From contig NZ_CP060825.1 in assembly GCF_014489615.1 (NCBI RefSeq), positions 1,047,001 to 1,111,000 of the forward strand: 64,000 bases of DNA, in the 5' to 3' direction. The notes under the pieces were generated by a model, which saw nothing but the letters and a program-made list of their open reading frames with translations, made no database searches and was not told where the DNA came from. The DNA is from Streptomyces genisteinicus (GTDB lineage Bacteria > Actinomycetota > Actinomycetes > Streptomycetales > Streptomycetaceae). Position 1 is the first letter of the stretch; the number at the start of each line of letters is the position of its first letter. The position numbers and the translations under genes were made by a program. Of this stretch, positions 26,372 through 40,180 are shown piece after piece.

Positions 26372-28519
26372 TCAGCCGATGTCCGGCGGGTCCACGCGGA
26401 TGCGGACCGGGTCCGTGCCGCCGCGGGCGAGCCGGGAGACCTGAGCCGTCTTGAGGGCCGCGGCCAGCGCCGCTCCGCTGCCCGGCGGCACCCGCAGCAG
26501 TGCCCGCTCCCAGCGCTCGCCCACGGGCGGGTCCCCCGGGCGGCGCGGGCCCCGGCCCGGCTCGGTGACCGGGAGCGGGACCGGACCGAGCACCTCCGTG
26601 CCCGGCGGCAGCTCCGCGGTGGCGAGGAACTCCGCGACCGCCGCGCCTCTCCCGGTCGCCTCCGCCATCCGCGAGACCGGAGGGAAGCGCAGCTCCGCCC
26701 GTTCCGCCAGTTCCCGCAGGGCGTGGCCCACCGGGTCCCAGCGGACGAGCGCCTGCACGGGCCGCAGCGTCGGCTCCGCCACCACGACGACCGTGCCGCC
26801 CTCGTCCTGCCCCCGCACCAGGGACGCGGCGGCGATCCAGCGCCGCAGCGCCTCCTCGCCCGCGCGCAGGTCCGGCCGGGTGAGCATGGCCCAGCCGTCG
26901 AGCAGCAGGGCGGCCGTGTACCCGCCTTCGGCGACCGGTTCCGCCCCCGGCGTGGAGACGACGAGCGCGGGCCGGCCGGGAACCGTGTCGAGCACATGGT
27001 CCCGGCCCGAGGTGCGCACCGGCACGGCCGGGAAGGCGCGCCCCAGCTCCTCCGCCGTGCGCCGCGCGCCGACGATCTGCGCGCGCAGCCGGAAGCCGCC
27101 GCACTCCGGGCAGTGCCAGTCGTTCTCCGCGGTGCCGCACCACACGCAGTGCAGTTCGCGCTCGTCCGCCGCGGCGAGCGGCCCGGCGCAGTGGCGGCAG
27201 CGGGCCGGGGTGCGGCACCGCTCGCAGGCGAGGCGGGGCGCGTAGCCGCGCCGGGGGACCTGGACGAGCACGGGACCGTCCCGCAGGCCCTCGCGCACCG
27301 CCTGCCAGGCGAGACTCGGCAGGCGGGCGGCCCGGGCCGCCTCGTCGCGGGCCAGGTCGTGGTCGCCGACGGTCCGCACCAGCGGGGCGGCGGCCCTGAC
27401 CCGTGCCCGGTCGGCGACCAGGGGCCGGGCCCAGCCGCTCTCCACGAGCTGCGCCGCCTCGACGGTGCAGCTCGTGCTGCCCAGCAGGAAGGCGCAGTCG
27501 TCGTGGGCGGACCGCAGCTCCAGCACTTCGCGGACGTGCGGGAAGGGCGCGTGGTCGTCGCTGTGGCTCGCGTCGCCGTCGTCCCAGACGGCGACCAGGC
27601 CGAGGTCCCGGACCGGCGCGAACATGGCGGCGCGGGTGCCGACCACGGCGCGCACCGCTCCCCTGCGCACGGCGAGCCACTGGCCGTACCGCTTCTGCGG
27701 CCCCGAGTCGGCGGTGAGCAGGGCGTGGCGTCCCGGACCGAGGAGGGCGGTGAGCGCCTCGTCGACCCGGGCGGCCCGGCGCCCGTCGGGGACGACGACC
27801 AGGGCGCCGCGCCCGGAGGCGAGGGTGGCGGCGACGGCCCGCGCCAGTTCCTCCGGCCAGTGCGGGCCGGGGAGGGCCGTCCACACGGCGCGTGGGGTGC
27901 GGCCGGCCGCGAGCGACGTCAGGAAGGCGGGTCCGTGCGCGTAGCGGTCCCAGGGCCCGGGGTCGGGAGCGGGCGGTGGCGGCAGCGGATCGGGGGACGG
28001 CCGGGCCTCCGCCTTGCCGTTCCGGGGCGGCACGGCGAGCTGGAGGATGTCGGCGAGGCTGCCGGCGTACCGGTCGGCGACCGCTCGGGCGAGGTCGAGC
28101 ATGCCGGGGCTGAGGACCGGCTCGGGCGAGACGACATGGGCGAGCGCGGCGAGCGGTCCGCTGTAGTCCGACTCGGCCAGCCGCTCGACGAGGAAGCCGT
28201 CGATGAGCCCGCCGCCCTCCCGGCGCCCGCCGCGCACCTGGTGGGTGCCGGCTCCGAAGCGGACGCGGACGCGGACCCCGGGCTGGGCGGCGGCGTCGAG
28301 TTCCTCGGGTACGGCGTAGTCCCAGAGGCGGTCGAGGTGGAGCACGCCCTTGTCCACCATGACGCGTGCGACGGGCCGGTCCTTCGCCAGCGCGGCCCCG
28401 CGCCAGGTGCGCGGCTTGGCTTTCGGCACCTGGGCCCTGCGTACGGTCTCGCGGATGAGCGCAAGCTGCTCCGGCCCGCCGTCCGCGGGCTCCGTCGGCT
28501 GCTCGTCGTCGCTGCTCAC
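26372..28519 (-). CDS. priA: Primosomal protein PriA, actinobacterial type without a canonical ATPase site
   Basis: A replication-restart PriA homologue of 715 residues. GTG 28519 is preferred, with AGGA 9 nt upstream; TTG 28525 is possible. The N-terminal 3'-DNA-binding domain is clear (RVMVDKGVLHLDRLWDYAVP). Eight zinc-ligand cysteines are in place at about 432-473 (CERCRTPARCRHC and CVWCGTAENDWHCPEC). The helicase domain lacks the GxTGSGKT P-loop: the matching stretch near residue 200-215 reads AAGRTPRAVWTALPG. The DEEH box is replaced by WDDGD. Loss of the ATPase site is a known trait of actinobacterial PriA, so it probably loads or scaffolds rather than unwinds. metK lies just upstream. 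Confidence 0.92.
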   Translation of the reverse strand: MSSDDEQPTEPADGGPEQLALIRETVRRAQVPKAKPRTWRGAALAKDRPVARVMVDKGVLHLDRLWDYAVPEELDAAAQPGVRVRVRFGAGTHQVRGGRREGGGLIDGFLVERLAESDYSGPLAALAHVVSPEPVLSPGMLDLARAVADRYAGSLADILQLAVPPRNGKAEARPSPDPLPPPPAPDPGPWDRYAHGPAFLTSLAAGRTPRAVWTALPGPHWPEELARAVAATLASGRGALVVVPDGRRAARVDEALTALLGPGRHALLTADSGPQKRYGQWLAVRRGAVRAVVGTRAAMFAPVRDLGLVAVWDDGDASHSDDHAPFPHVREVLELRSAHDDCAFLLGSTSCTVEAAQLVESGWARPLVADRARVRAAAPLVRTVGDHDLARDEAARAARLPSLAWQAVREGLRDGPVLVQVPRRGYAPRLACERCRTPARCRHCAGPLAAADERELHCVWCGTAENDWHCPECGGFRLRAQIVGARRTAEELGRAFPAVPVRTSGRDHVLDTVPGRPALVVSTPGAEPVAEGGYTAALLLDGWAMLTRPDLRAGEEALRRWIAAASLVRGQDEGGTVVVVAEPTLRPVQALVRWDPVGHALRELAERAELRFPPVSRMAEATGRGAAVAEFLATAELPPGTEVLGPVPLPVTEPGRGPRRPGDPPVGERWERALLRVPPGSGAALAAALKTAQVSRLARGGTDPVRIRVDPPDIG

Positions 28520-28631
28520 AGCCAATATTCCTACCAGAGCCCGCCGACACCAAGGCCCGGCCCGGGCACCGGCCGCAACGCCACCGGGCCCCCGGCCGCT
28601 GGTGCGGTCGGGGGCCCGGTGCGGGTGCGGC

Positions 28632-29840
28632 TCAGATGCCGGCCGCCGCGCGGAGCGCTTCGACGCGGTCGGTGCGCTCCCAGGTGAAGTCGGGGAGCTC
28701 GCGGCCGAAGTGGCCGTAGGCCGCGGTCTGCGCGTAGATCGGGCGGAGCAGGTCGAGATCGCGGATGATCGCGGCCGGGCGGAGGTCGAAGACCTCGGAG
28801 ATGGCCTGCTCGATCTTCTCGACGTCGGTGGTGGCGGTTCCGAAGGTCTCGACGAAGAGACCGACCGGCTCCGCCTTGCCGATGGCGTACGCGACCTGGA
28901 CCTCGCAGCGGGCCGCGAGACCGGCCGCCACGACGTTCTTGGCGACCCAGCGCATGGCGTACGCGGCCGAGCGGTCCACCTTCGACGGGTCCTTGCCGGA
29001 GAAGGCGCCGCCGCCGTGGCGGGCCATGCCGCCGTAGGTGTCGATGATGATCTTGCGGCCGGTGAGGCCGGCGTCGCCCATCGGGCCGCCGATCTCGAAG
29101 CGCCCGGTCGGGTTGACCAGCAGCCGGTAGCCGTCGGTGTCCAGCTTGATGCCGTCCTCGACGAGCTGCTTCAGCACGTGCTCGACGACGAACTCGCGGA
29201 TGTCGGGCGCGAGCAGCGAGTCCAGGTCGATGTCGGACGCGTGCTGCGACGACACCACCACGGTGTCGAGGCGGACCGCCTTGTCGCCGTCGTACTCGAT
29301 GGTGACCTGCGTCTTGCCGTCCGGGCGCAGGTAGGGGATGGTCCCGTTCTTGCGGACCTCGGACAGCCGGCGGGAGAGCCGGTGGGCCAGGTGGATCGGC
29401 AGCGGCATCAGCTCGGGCGTCTCGTCGCACGCGTACCCGAACATCAGGCCCTGGTCGCCCGCGCCCTGCTTGTCGAGCTCGTCCTCGTCGCCCTCGACGC
29501 GCTTCTCGTACGCCGTGTCGACGCCCTGCGCGATGTCCGGGGACTGGGAGCCGATGGACACCGAGACGCCGCAGGAGGCGCCGTCGAAGCCCTTCTTCGA
29601 CGAGTCGTAGCCGATCTCGAGGATCTTGTTGCGCACGAGGGTCGGAATGTCCGCCCAGGCCTTGGTGGTCACCTCGCCGGCGACGTGCACGAGGCCCGTG
29701 GTGATCAGGGTCTCGACGGCGACCCGGGAGGTCGGGTCCTCCGTGAGCAGGGCGTCGAGGATCGTGTCGCTGATCTGGTCGGCGATCTTGTCGGGGTGGC
29801 CCTCGGTCACGGACTCCGAGGTGAAGAGACGGCGGGACAC
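28632..29840 (-). CDS. metK: S-adenosylmethionine synthetase
   Basis: Makes S-adenosylmethionine from methionine and ATP. It has 402 residues. GTG 29840 ([20 protein letters not shown]) has AGGGAG 5 nt upstream; the upstream open frame is not protein. Signature sequences [12 protein letters not shown] (near 130) and [19 protein letters not shown] (near 275) are intact. It lies in the leftward cluster sIHF-gmk-rpoZ-coaBC-metK-priA. It has its own 350-bp upstream region, so it probably has its own promoter. Confidence 0.97.
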   Translation of the reverse strand: MSRRLFTSESVTEGHPDKIADQISDTILDALLTEDPTSRVAVETLITTGLVHVAGEVTTKAWADIPTLVRNKILEIGYDSSKKGFDGASCGVSVSIGSQSPDIAQGVDTAYEKRVEGDEDELDKQGAGDQGLMFGYACDETPELMPLPIHLAHRLSRRLSEVRKNGTIPYLRPDGKTQVTIEYDGDKAVRLDTVVVSSQHASDIDLDSLLAPDIREFVVEHVLKQLVEDGIKLDTDGYRLLVNPTGRFEIGGPMGDAGLTGRKIIIDTYGGMARHGGGAFSGKDPSKVDRSAAYAMRWVAKNVVAAGLAARCEVQVAYAIGKAEPVGLFVETFGTATTDVEKIEQAISEVFDLRPAAIIRDLDLLRPIYAQTAAYGHFGRELPDFTWERTDRVEALRAAAGI

Positions 29841-30190
29841 ATCGCTCCCTGGGGTTGCAGCGGCTGCTGGCTGATCATTGAACGGATCGGCAGGGGGCTG
29901 CGCCCCGCGACGTTCCGCGGACCAGTTTATCGGTCGCGTTCCGCAGCCGGACAACCCGTCTCGCAGCGTGGGAGCCCCCTGACCTGTGGTCCATGACCGA
30001 GACGGTACGACCATAGCGCCTGCGAGCGGAGTGATTCGCCACATTTGGCGGGTTTTACCTGGGTGCTGTTCTTCACCCGGGGGTCGCCGAGAGTTCGCCG
30101 GGCCGGGCGGGGAGCCCGGCCCGGGCCATGAGCTGTCTCACACCGCGGGACGCGGCGGGGCCGCGGCGTCCCGCGGAGCCTGCCCTCCGG
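29841..30190. other. metK upstream region / coaBC end, no gene
   Basis: This 350-bp gap contains moderately AT-rich stretches (for example 29920-29940 and 30030-30060) likely to hold the metK promoter. Near 30098-30130 are nested GGGCCGGGC/GCCCGGCCC repeats able to form a terminator for coaBC. I looked for SAM riboswitch core motifs and did not recognise one. Confidence 0.5.
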
Positions 30191-31405
30191 TCAGCGGCCG
30201 GCCCGGTCCACCCGGGCTTCGACGAGGTCCCAGACGATGTCGGCGAGGGCTTCCTTCGGGCCGTGCGGCACCGGTGTCTCGGCGCCGTCGGCGGCGAGGA
30301 CGACGGCCTCGTTCTCCTCGGAGCCGAAGGTCCGGCGCTCCCCCACCTCGTTCACGACGAGCAGATCGCAGCCCTTGCGGCGCAGCTTGTCGCGTCCGTT
30401 GGCGAGGACGTCGTCCGTCTCGGCGGCGAAGCCGACGACCACCTGGCCGGTGCGGGCGCGGTCGGCGGAGATCTCCGCGAGGATGTCCGGGTTGCGGACG
30501 AGGGTGACCGCGGGGGCCTCCACGCCGTCCTTCTTCTTGATCTTGCCGGTGGCGTACTCGGCGGGACGGAAATCGGCCACGGCCGCGGCCATGACGACGG
30601 CGTCGGCCTCCGCAGCCGCCTTCAGCACCGCCTCGCGGAGCTGCACCGCGGTCCCGACGTGCACCACGTCGACCCCCGCCGGGTCGGGCAGGCCGGTGTT
30701 GGCCTCGACCAGGGTGACCCGGGCGCCGCGCGCGGCCGCGGTACGGGCCAGGGCGTACCCCTGCTTGCCCGAGGAGCGGTTGCCGAGGAACCGCACCGGG
30801 TCCAGCGGCTCGCGGGTGCCGCCGGCGCTGACCACCACATGGAGTCCGCCGAGGTCGGGGGCGGCCGTGCCGCGGGCGAGGACCCGGCGGCAGACCTCGA
30901 AGATCTCGCCCGGGTCGGGCAGCCGGCCCTTGCCGGTGTCCACGCCGGTGAGCCGGCCGACGGCGGGCTCGACGACCACGGCGCCGCGGCGGCGCAGTGT
31001 GGCGACGTTCTCCCGGGTGGCCGGGTGCTCCCACATCTCGGTGTGCATCGCGGGGGCGAAGACCACCGGACAGCGGGCCGTGAGCAGGGTGTTGGTGAGC
31101 AGGTCGTCGGCGAGCCCGTGCGCCGCCCTGGCCAGCGTGTCCGCCGTGGCGGGGGCCACCACCACGAGGTCGGCGTGCTGGCCGATGCGCACGTGGGGGA
31201 CCTCGTGGACGTCGTTCCAGACCTCGGTGGAGACGGGGTTGCCGGAGAGCGCCGACCAGGTGGCCGCCCCCACGAAGTTCAGGGCGGACGCGGTGGGCAC
31301 CACCCGCACGTCGTGCCCGGACTCGGTCAGCCTGCGCAGCAGTTCGCACGCCTTGTAGGCGGCGATGCCCCCGCTGACCCCCAGAACCACCTTCGGCTTG
31401 TCCAC
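30191..31405 (-). CDS. coaBC: Bifunctional phosphopantothenoylcysteine decarboxylase / synthetase
   Basis: Performs two steps of coenzyme A synthesis. It has 404 residues. GTG 31405 (VDKPKVVLGVSGGIAAYKA) has GGGGAG 5 nt upstream. The N-terminal flavin-dependent decarboxylase (CoaC) shows APATADTLARAAHGLADDLL and PAMHTEMWEHPATRENV. The synthetase domain (CoaB, from about residue 187) shows VSAGGTREPLDPVRFLGNRS, then AAAVADFRP and KIKK. It follows rpoZ in the same direction. Confidence 0.96.
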   Translation of the reverse strand: MDKPKVVLGVSGGIAAYKACELLRRLTESGHDVRVVPTASALNFVGAATWSALSGNPVSTEVWNDVHEVPHVRIGQHADLVVVAPATADTLARAAHGLADDLLTNTLLTARCPVVFAPAMHTEMWEHPATRENVATLRRRGAVVVEPAVGRLTGVDTGKGRLPDPGEIFEVCRRVLARGTAAPDLGGLHVVVSAGGTREPLDPVRFLGNRSSGKQGYALARTAAARGARVTLVEANTGLPDPAGVDVVHVGTAVQLREAVLKAAAEADAVVMAAAVADFRPAEYATGKIKKKDGVEAPAVTLVRNPDILAEISADRARTGQVVVGFAAETDDVLANGRDKLRRKGCDLLVVNEVGERRTFGSEENEAVVLAADGAETPVPHGPKEALADIVWDLVEARVDRAGR

Positions 31406-31480
31406 TGCCTCTCCCCGCACTCGGATGCGCTACGTGTCCATGCTGCACCACCCCGCGCGGGGCGTCCCCGCCCGGGGCAC

Positions 31481-31517
31481 GCCACAGGCCCGGCGGAGGA
31501 TCCGCCGGGCCTGTGGC
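31481..31517 (-). terminator. Strong hairpin terminator after rpoZ
   Basis: A perfect 17-bp stem (31481-31497 with 31501-31517) closed by the 3-nt loop GGA begins 17 bp beyond the rpoZ stop codon and should end gmk-rpoZ transcripts. Confidence 0.85.
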
Positions 31518-31533
31518 CGAGAACGTGGTGCGC

Positions 31534-31806
31534 CTACTGGGCCGGGCCCTCGATGGCCTCGGAGGTCAGCAGTCCCGCGTTGATCTCACGCAGGGCGATC
31601 GAGAGCGGCTTCTCGTGGACGTGGGTGTCCACCAGGGGGCCGACGTACTCCAGCAGGCCCTCACCGAGCTGCGAGTAGTACGCGTTGATCTGACGCGCGC
31701 GCTTGGCCGCGTAGATCACGAGGCTGTACTTCGAGTCAGTGGCCTCGAGCAGCTCGTCGATCGGCGGGTTGATGATGCCCTCGGGCGCGGTGATGGAAGA
31801 GGACAC
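31534..31806 (-). CDS. rpoZ: RNA polymerase omega subunit
   Basis: A 90-residue omega subunit that helps assemble RNA polymerase. The GTG start gives [20 protein letters not shown]. The core motif [20 protein letters not shown] (about 25-45) is typical of actinobacterial omega. The C-terminal [17 protein letters not shown] is also family-like. It lies 45 bp downstream of gmk and ends in a strong terminator. Confidence 0.97.
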   Translation of the reverse strand: MSSSITAPEGIINPPIDELLEATDSKYSLVIYAAKRARQINAYYSQLGEGLLEYVGPLVDTHVHEKPLSIALREINAGLLTSEAIEGPAQ

Positions 31807-31851
31807 TCTCTAGCCTTCCGAAGAACGTGCACAAAAGATTCGGACAAAAGA

Positions 31852-32415
31852 TCAAACAACTGCCATCAAGGCTAGCAGCTCGCGGGCCACGCCTTCGACG
31901 GAGGTGTTGACCAGGGTGGTGTCGAACTCCGCCTCCGCGGCGAGCTCGACCTTGGCCGCCCCGAGGCGCCGCTCGATCACCTCGGCGGACTCGGTGCCGC
32001 GGCCGGTGAGCCTGCGGACCAGTTCCTCCCAGCTCGGCGGCGCGAGGAAGACCAGCTGCGAGTCCGGCATGGACTCCTTGACCTGGCGGGCGCCCTGGAG
32101 GTCGATCTCCAGGAGCACGGGCTCACCCGCTTCGAGGCGCTCCAGGACCGCACGGCGCGGCGTGCCGTAGCGGTTGCCCGCGAACTCGGCCCACTCCAGC
32201 AGCTCGCCGTTGGCGATCAGCTTGTCGAACTCGTCGTCGCCGACGAAGAAGTACTGGACACCGTGCTTCTCGCCGGGACGCGGCTTGCGGGTCGTGGCCG
32301 ACACCGAGAGCCACACGTCGGGGTGGACCTTGCGCATATGCGCGACGACCGTGCTCTTGCCGACCCCCGAAGGGCCGGAGAGCACGGTCAGCCGCGGACG
32401 TACCTCTGCTGCCAT
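31852..32415 (-). CDS. gmk: Guanylate kinase
   Basis: Phosphorylates GMP to GDP. It has 187 residues. The P-loop [13 protein letters not shown] is at 12-24. The GMP-binding stretch [20 protein letters not shown] follows, with [16 protein letters not shown] near 70. It lies between sIHF and rpoZ, a conserved actinobacterial arrangement. Confidence 0.97.
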   Translation of the reverse strand: MAAEVRPRLTVLSGPSGVGKSTVVAHMRKVHPDVWLSVSATTRKPRPGEKHGVQYFFVGDDEFDKLIANGELLEWAEFAGNRYGTPRRAVLERLEAGEPVLLEIDLQGARQVKESMPDSQLVFLAPPSWEELVRRLTGRGTESAEVIERRLGAAKVELAAEAEFDTTLVNTSVEGVARELLALMAVV

Positions 32416-32545
32416 GAAGCGATTATCCAGCTTCCCGGGAGTGCCTCGTGCCGCGCCCGGCGGAGCCGGCCGGGCGGCGGGCGCCGGCCGCTTCCGCGGA
32501 CCGGGCCGCCCACCGGCCGGTGTGCCGGGCGGGGCACCAGGGGCG

Positions 32546-32869
32546 TCAGGCGGCGCCGCCGCCGAACTCCCGCTCCAGGGAGGCGATCTGGTTGGAGCCG
32601 AGGCCGCGCACGCGGCGGCTCTCGGAGATGCCGAGCCGCTCCATGATCTGCTTGGCGCGGACCTTGCCCACGCCGGGCAGGGACTCCAGGAGGGCCGAGA
32701 CCTTCATCTTCCCGATGACGTCGTTCTCCTGGCCCTGCTTGATGACCTCGTGGAGGGAGGCGCCGGAGTGCTTGAGTCGATTCTTGACCTCGGCCCGCTC
32801 CCGGCGAGCCGCGGCGGCCTTTTCGAGCGCGGCTGCGCGCTGTTCAGGGGTAAGGGGCGGAAGAGCCAC
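32546..32869 (-). CDS. sihF: Actinobacterial integration host factor, sIHF
   Basis: A 107-residue nucleoid-associated protein unrelated in sequence to E. coli IHF. GTG 32869 begins [20 protein letters not shown], the known start of the family. A long N-terminal helix (to about 45) leads into a helix-two turns-helix DNA-binding fold with [20 protein letters not shown] (about 60-80) and [19 protein letters not shown]. In Streptomyces it affects chromosome compaction, sporulation and antibiotic production. It has its own upstream region, and a strong terminator isolates it from the pyr operon. Confidence 0.95.
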   Translation of the reverse strand: MALPPLTPEQRAAALEKAAAARRERAEVKNRLKHSGASLHEVIKQGQENDVIGKMKVSALLESLPGVGKVRAKQIMERLGISESRRVRGLGSNQIASLEREFGGGAA

Positions 32870-33029
32870 GCCTACGTCACCTCGGATGTCGAACTGTCGG
32901 ATACGGACCGGTGGGGACCGAAGACGGTCCCGCACCCGGTGAGCGTCGAACAGTGCAGTTCACCGCCCTGCTCGCGCGCTCTGGGACGGAGACTAGCGGC
33001 CAACACGGCTCCAGTCAGCGAGAACGGAC

Positions 33030-33067
33030 GAAAAGTCCTGGTCAGCATCGACCGACCAGGACTTTTC
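33030..33067 (-). terminator. Terminator of the pyrimidine operon
   Basis: GAAAAGTCCTGGTC (33030-33043) and its exact complement (33054-33067) form a 14-bp stem with a 10-nt loop, about 70 bp beyond the pyrF stop. The A/T-rich stem base resembles an intrinsic terminator and separates pyrF from the sIHF promoter. Confidence 0.85.
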
Positions 33068-33135
33068 AGACGAAACGACCGACATTTCCGTGAAGAAAAT
33101 GTCAAGGCCGGGCCCGGAGGCACCTTCGCCGCTGC

Positions 33136-33980
33136 TCAGACCCCCGCCGAGGCCACGGCCTCGCGGACCTCGTCGGCGAAGCGGTCGGCGGCGGACCGCA
33201 GCGCCGCGGCGTCCGGTCCGTGCCGCAGGACCCCGCGGCTGACGCTCGGCACCACGTTGCCCACCGCCGCGCCGAAGACCCGGGGAAGGTCGGCCGGGGT
33301 CGCCCCCTGGGCCCCGATGCCGGGGGCGAGCAGCGGACCGTTGATCGCGAGGTCGACGCCCGCGTCCCCGAGGGTGGCGCCGACGACCGCGCCGACCGAC
33401 CCGAGCGGGTCGGCCCCCTCGTTCTCCGCCGCCATGTGCCGCAGCATCACCGCGGCGAGCGAGGACCCGTCCGCGGCCGTGGCGCGCTGCACCTCGGCGC
33501 CCTCCGGGTTGGAGGTCAGCGCGAGGACGAAGACCCCGCTGCCGCTCAGCACGGCCTGGTCCAGGGCGGGCCGCAGCGATCCGAAGCCGAGGTACGGGGA
33601 GACGGTGACGGCGTCCGAGAAGAGCGGCGAGTCCTTGCGCAGGAAGGTCTCCGCGTAGGCGCCCATGGTGGAGCCGATGTCGCCGCGCTTGGCGTCCATC
33701 AGCACCAGGGCGCCGGCCGCGCGGGCCTCCTCGACGGCCTTCTCCAGGACGGCGATGCCCCGGGAGCCGAAGCGCTCGAAGAAGGCGGACTGGGGCTTGA
33801 GGACGGCCACCCGGTCGGCGAGGGCCTCCACGGCGGTGCGGGTGAACCGCTCCAGGCCGGCGACGTCGTCGGCGAGGCCCCAGGCGGTGAGCAGCGAGGC
33901 GTGCGGGTCGATGCCGACGCAGAGCGGCCCGCGGGTGTCCATGGCGTGGCGCAGACGGGTGCCGAACGGTTCCAGGGGGC

Positions 33981-33984
<4 letters not shown>
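33136..33984 (-). CDS. pyrF: Orotidine 5'-phosphate decarboxylase (long, type 2)
   Basis: The last step of UMP synthesis. It has 282 residues, the longer subgroup 2 form found in actinobacteria. Motifs are [11 protein letters not shown] at about 22, [15 protein letters not shown] near 60, the catalytic [14 protein letters not shown] near 93, and [13 protein letters not shown] near 215. ATG 33984 overlaps the pyrD stop as ATGA. It is the final gene of the operon. Confidence 0.96.
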
Positions 33985-35093
<1,109 letters not shown>

Positions 35094-35110
35094 GGTGGTG
35101 TCCTCATGAG

Positions 35111-35140
35111 GAGGGGGACACCGTTTCCGGTGTCCCCCTC
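35111..35140 (-). promoter_or_regulatory. Hairpin between carB and pyrD
   Basis: A perfect 13-bp stem (35111-35123 with 35128-35140) and 4-nt loop occupies most of the 53-bp gap between carB and pyrD inside the operon. It could be a partial terminator, an mRNA processing site or a stabiliser. There is no U-tract. Confidence 0.65.
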
Positions 35141-35146
35141 GGGTGA

Positions 35147-38447
<3,301 letters not shown>

Positions 38448-38455
<8 letters not shown>

Positions 38456-39599
38456 GCTCGGCCTCCATCAGAGCGGTTTCCATCAAAGACGTGAAGCGGT
38501 CGAAGAGGTACGCGGCGTCGTGCGGGCCGGCGGCCGCCTCGGGGTGGTACTGGACGCTGAAGGCGGGCTGGTCGAGCAGCCGCAGGCCCTCGACCACGTC
38601 GTCGTTCAGGCAGACGTGGGACACCTCGGCGCGGCCGTAGGGGGTGTCGGAGACCTTGTCGAGCGGGGCCTCGACGGCGAAGCCGTGGTTGTGCGCGGTG
38701 ACCTCGACCTTGCCGGTGGTGCGGTCCTGCACCGGCTGGTTGATGCCGCGGTGGCCGTACTTCAGTTTGTAGGTGCCGAAGCCGAGGGCCCGGCCGAGGA
38801 GCTGGTTGCCGAAGCAGATGCCGAAGAGCGGGGTCCGGCGCTCCAGGACCGCCTTGATGACCGTGAGGTCGGCGGTGGCCGGGTCGCCCGGGCCGTTGGA
38901 GAGGAAGACGCCGTCCGGGTTCACCGCGTAGACCTGCTCGGCGGTGGCGGTGGCGGGCAGCACGTGCACCTCGATGCCGCGCTCGGCCATCCGGTGCGGG
39001 GTCATGCCCTTGATGCCGAGGTCGAGGGCGGCGACGGTGAACTTCTTCTCGCCGATGGCCGGCACCACGTAGGTCTCGGTGGTGGCGACCTCGGCGGAGA
39101 GGTCGGCGCCCTTCATCTCGGGGGCCTGCTGGACGCGGGTGAGCAGCTCCGCGTCGTCGCCGAGCGCCTGGCCGGAGAAGATCCCGACGCGCATGGCGCC
39201 GCGCTCGCGCAGGTGGCGGGTGAGCGCGCGGGTGTCGATGCCGGAGATCCCGACGACGCCCTGGGAGGCGAGCTCCTCGTCGAGGGAGCGGCGGGAGCGC
39301 CAGTTGGAGGGGATGCGGGCGGGGTCGCGGACGACGTAGCCGGAGACCCAGATCCGCTTCGACTCGTCGTCCTCGTCGTTGACGCCCGTGTTGCCCACGT
39401 GGGGGGCGGTCATCACGACCACCTGGCGGTGGTAGGACGGGTCGGTGAGGGTCTCCTGGTATCCGGTCATGCCGGTGTTGAACACCGCCTCGCCGAAGGT
39501 CTCCCCCACGGCCCCGTAGGCGCGGCCGCGGAAGATGCGGCCGTCCTCCAGGACGAGTACGGCGGGAGCTTTGCCGGCTCCCCGGGTGGAGATCGTCAT
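38448..39599 (-). CDS. carA: Carbamoyl-phosphate synthase small chain
   Basis: The glutaminase subunit, 383 residues. The N-terminal CPSase domain starts [20 protein letters not shown]. The class I amidotransferase triad is present: Cys in [14 protein letters not shown], and His and Glu in [16 protein letters not shown] 39599 overlaps the stop of the preceding membrane protein gene as ATGA, so the two are coupled. Confidence 0.97.
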
Positions 39600-40180
39600 C
39601 GTGCGGTGCCTTCCGTCGTCTTGATCATGTTCTCGATTGCGTCGACCCAGGTGGTCTGCTCGGCCGCGTGGTCCGAGCGGAAGCCGGAGTCGATCTCCCG
39701 GTCCCCGTGCGCCCAGGTGACGATCAGCAGACCGCCCTCGGCGAGGACCTTGCCCGCGATGCCCTTGTCGAGCCGGGCGCCGCGCAGGGCGCCGGCCGGT
39801 ACGAAGAAGTCCCGGGCCCCGGGGCGCACCACGGTGAGCCCCTGGTCGGTGAGCGTGAGTTCGGCGCGGCTGCGCACGCCGAGGCCGTGGGCCACGATCC
39901 GGTCGAGCCACTGCCCGGCCGTGGTGGAGCCGTGGTAGCGGCCGGTCATCGTGAGCAGCGCCTCGCCGGGCGCCTCGGGCGCCTCGGGGAGTTCGGGCAG
40001 GTCGGACTGGAGGCTGCCGCGCCACTTCCATCCCTGGCGCATCAGCCAGTAGACGAAGGCGACGAAGAGGAGCAGGCCGACCACCCAGCCGATCCGGGCG
40101 GCCCAGTCGGTGACCTCCGCCGACTTCCGCTCGGCGTCGGCGGCGGCCTGTGCGGCCAGATTCATCAGTGCAGGTGTCAC
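39596..40180 (-). CDS. Single-pass membrane protein with PH-like domain, in the pyr operon
   Basis: A 194-residue protein of unknown function set between pyrC and carA with overlapping stops and starts on both sides (GTGA and ATGA). One membrane helix is at about 28-48 ([18 protein letters not shown]). An acidic/Pro linker follows. From about 75 to 185 there is a beta-rich domain ([60 protein letters not shown]) that looks like the bacterial PH-like fold. No catalytic motif is visible. Its fixed place in the operon suggests a role tied to membrane or protein assembly rather than biosynthesis, but this is a guess. Confidence 0.8.
   Translation of the reverse strand: MTPALMNLAAQAAADAERKSAEVTDWAARIGWVVGLLLFVAFVYWLMRQGWKWRGSLQSDLPELPEAPEAPGEALLTMTGRYHGSTTAGQWLDRIVAHGLGVRSRAELTLTDQGLTVVRPGARDFFVPAGALRGARLDKGIAGKVLAEGGLLIVTWAHGDREIDSGFRSDHAAEQTTWVDAIENMIKTTEGTAR

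Noticed and set aside
29841..30050. Possible SAM riboswitch before metK
   Set aside because: I could not find the conserved core of any SAM riboswitch class there.
32447..32545. Small gene between gmk and sIHF
   Set aside because: Only short GC-rich frames; no ribosome site or conserved sequence.
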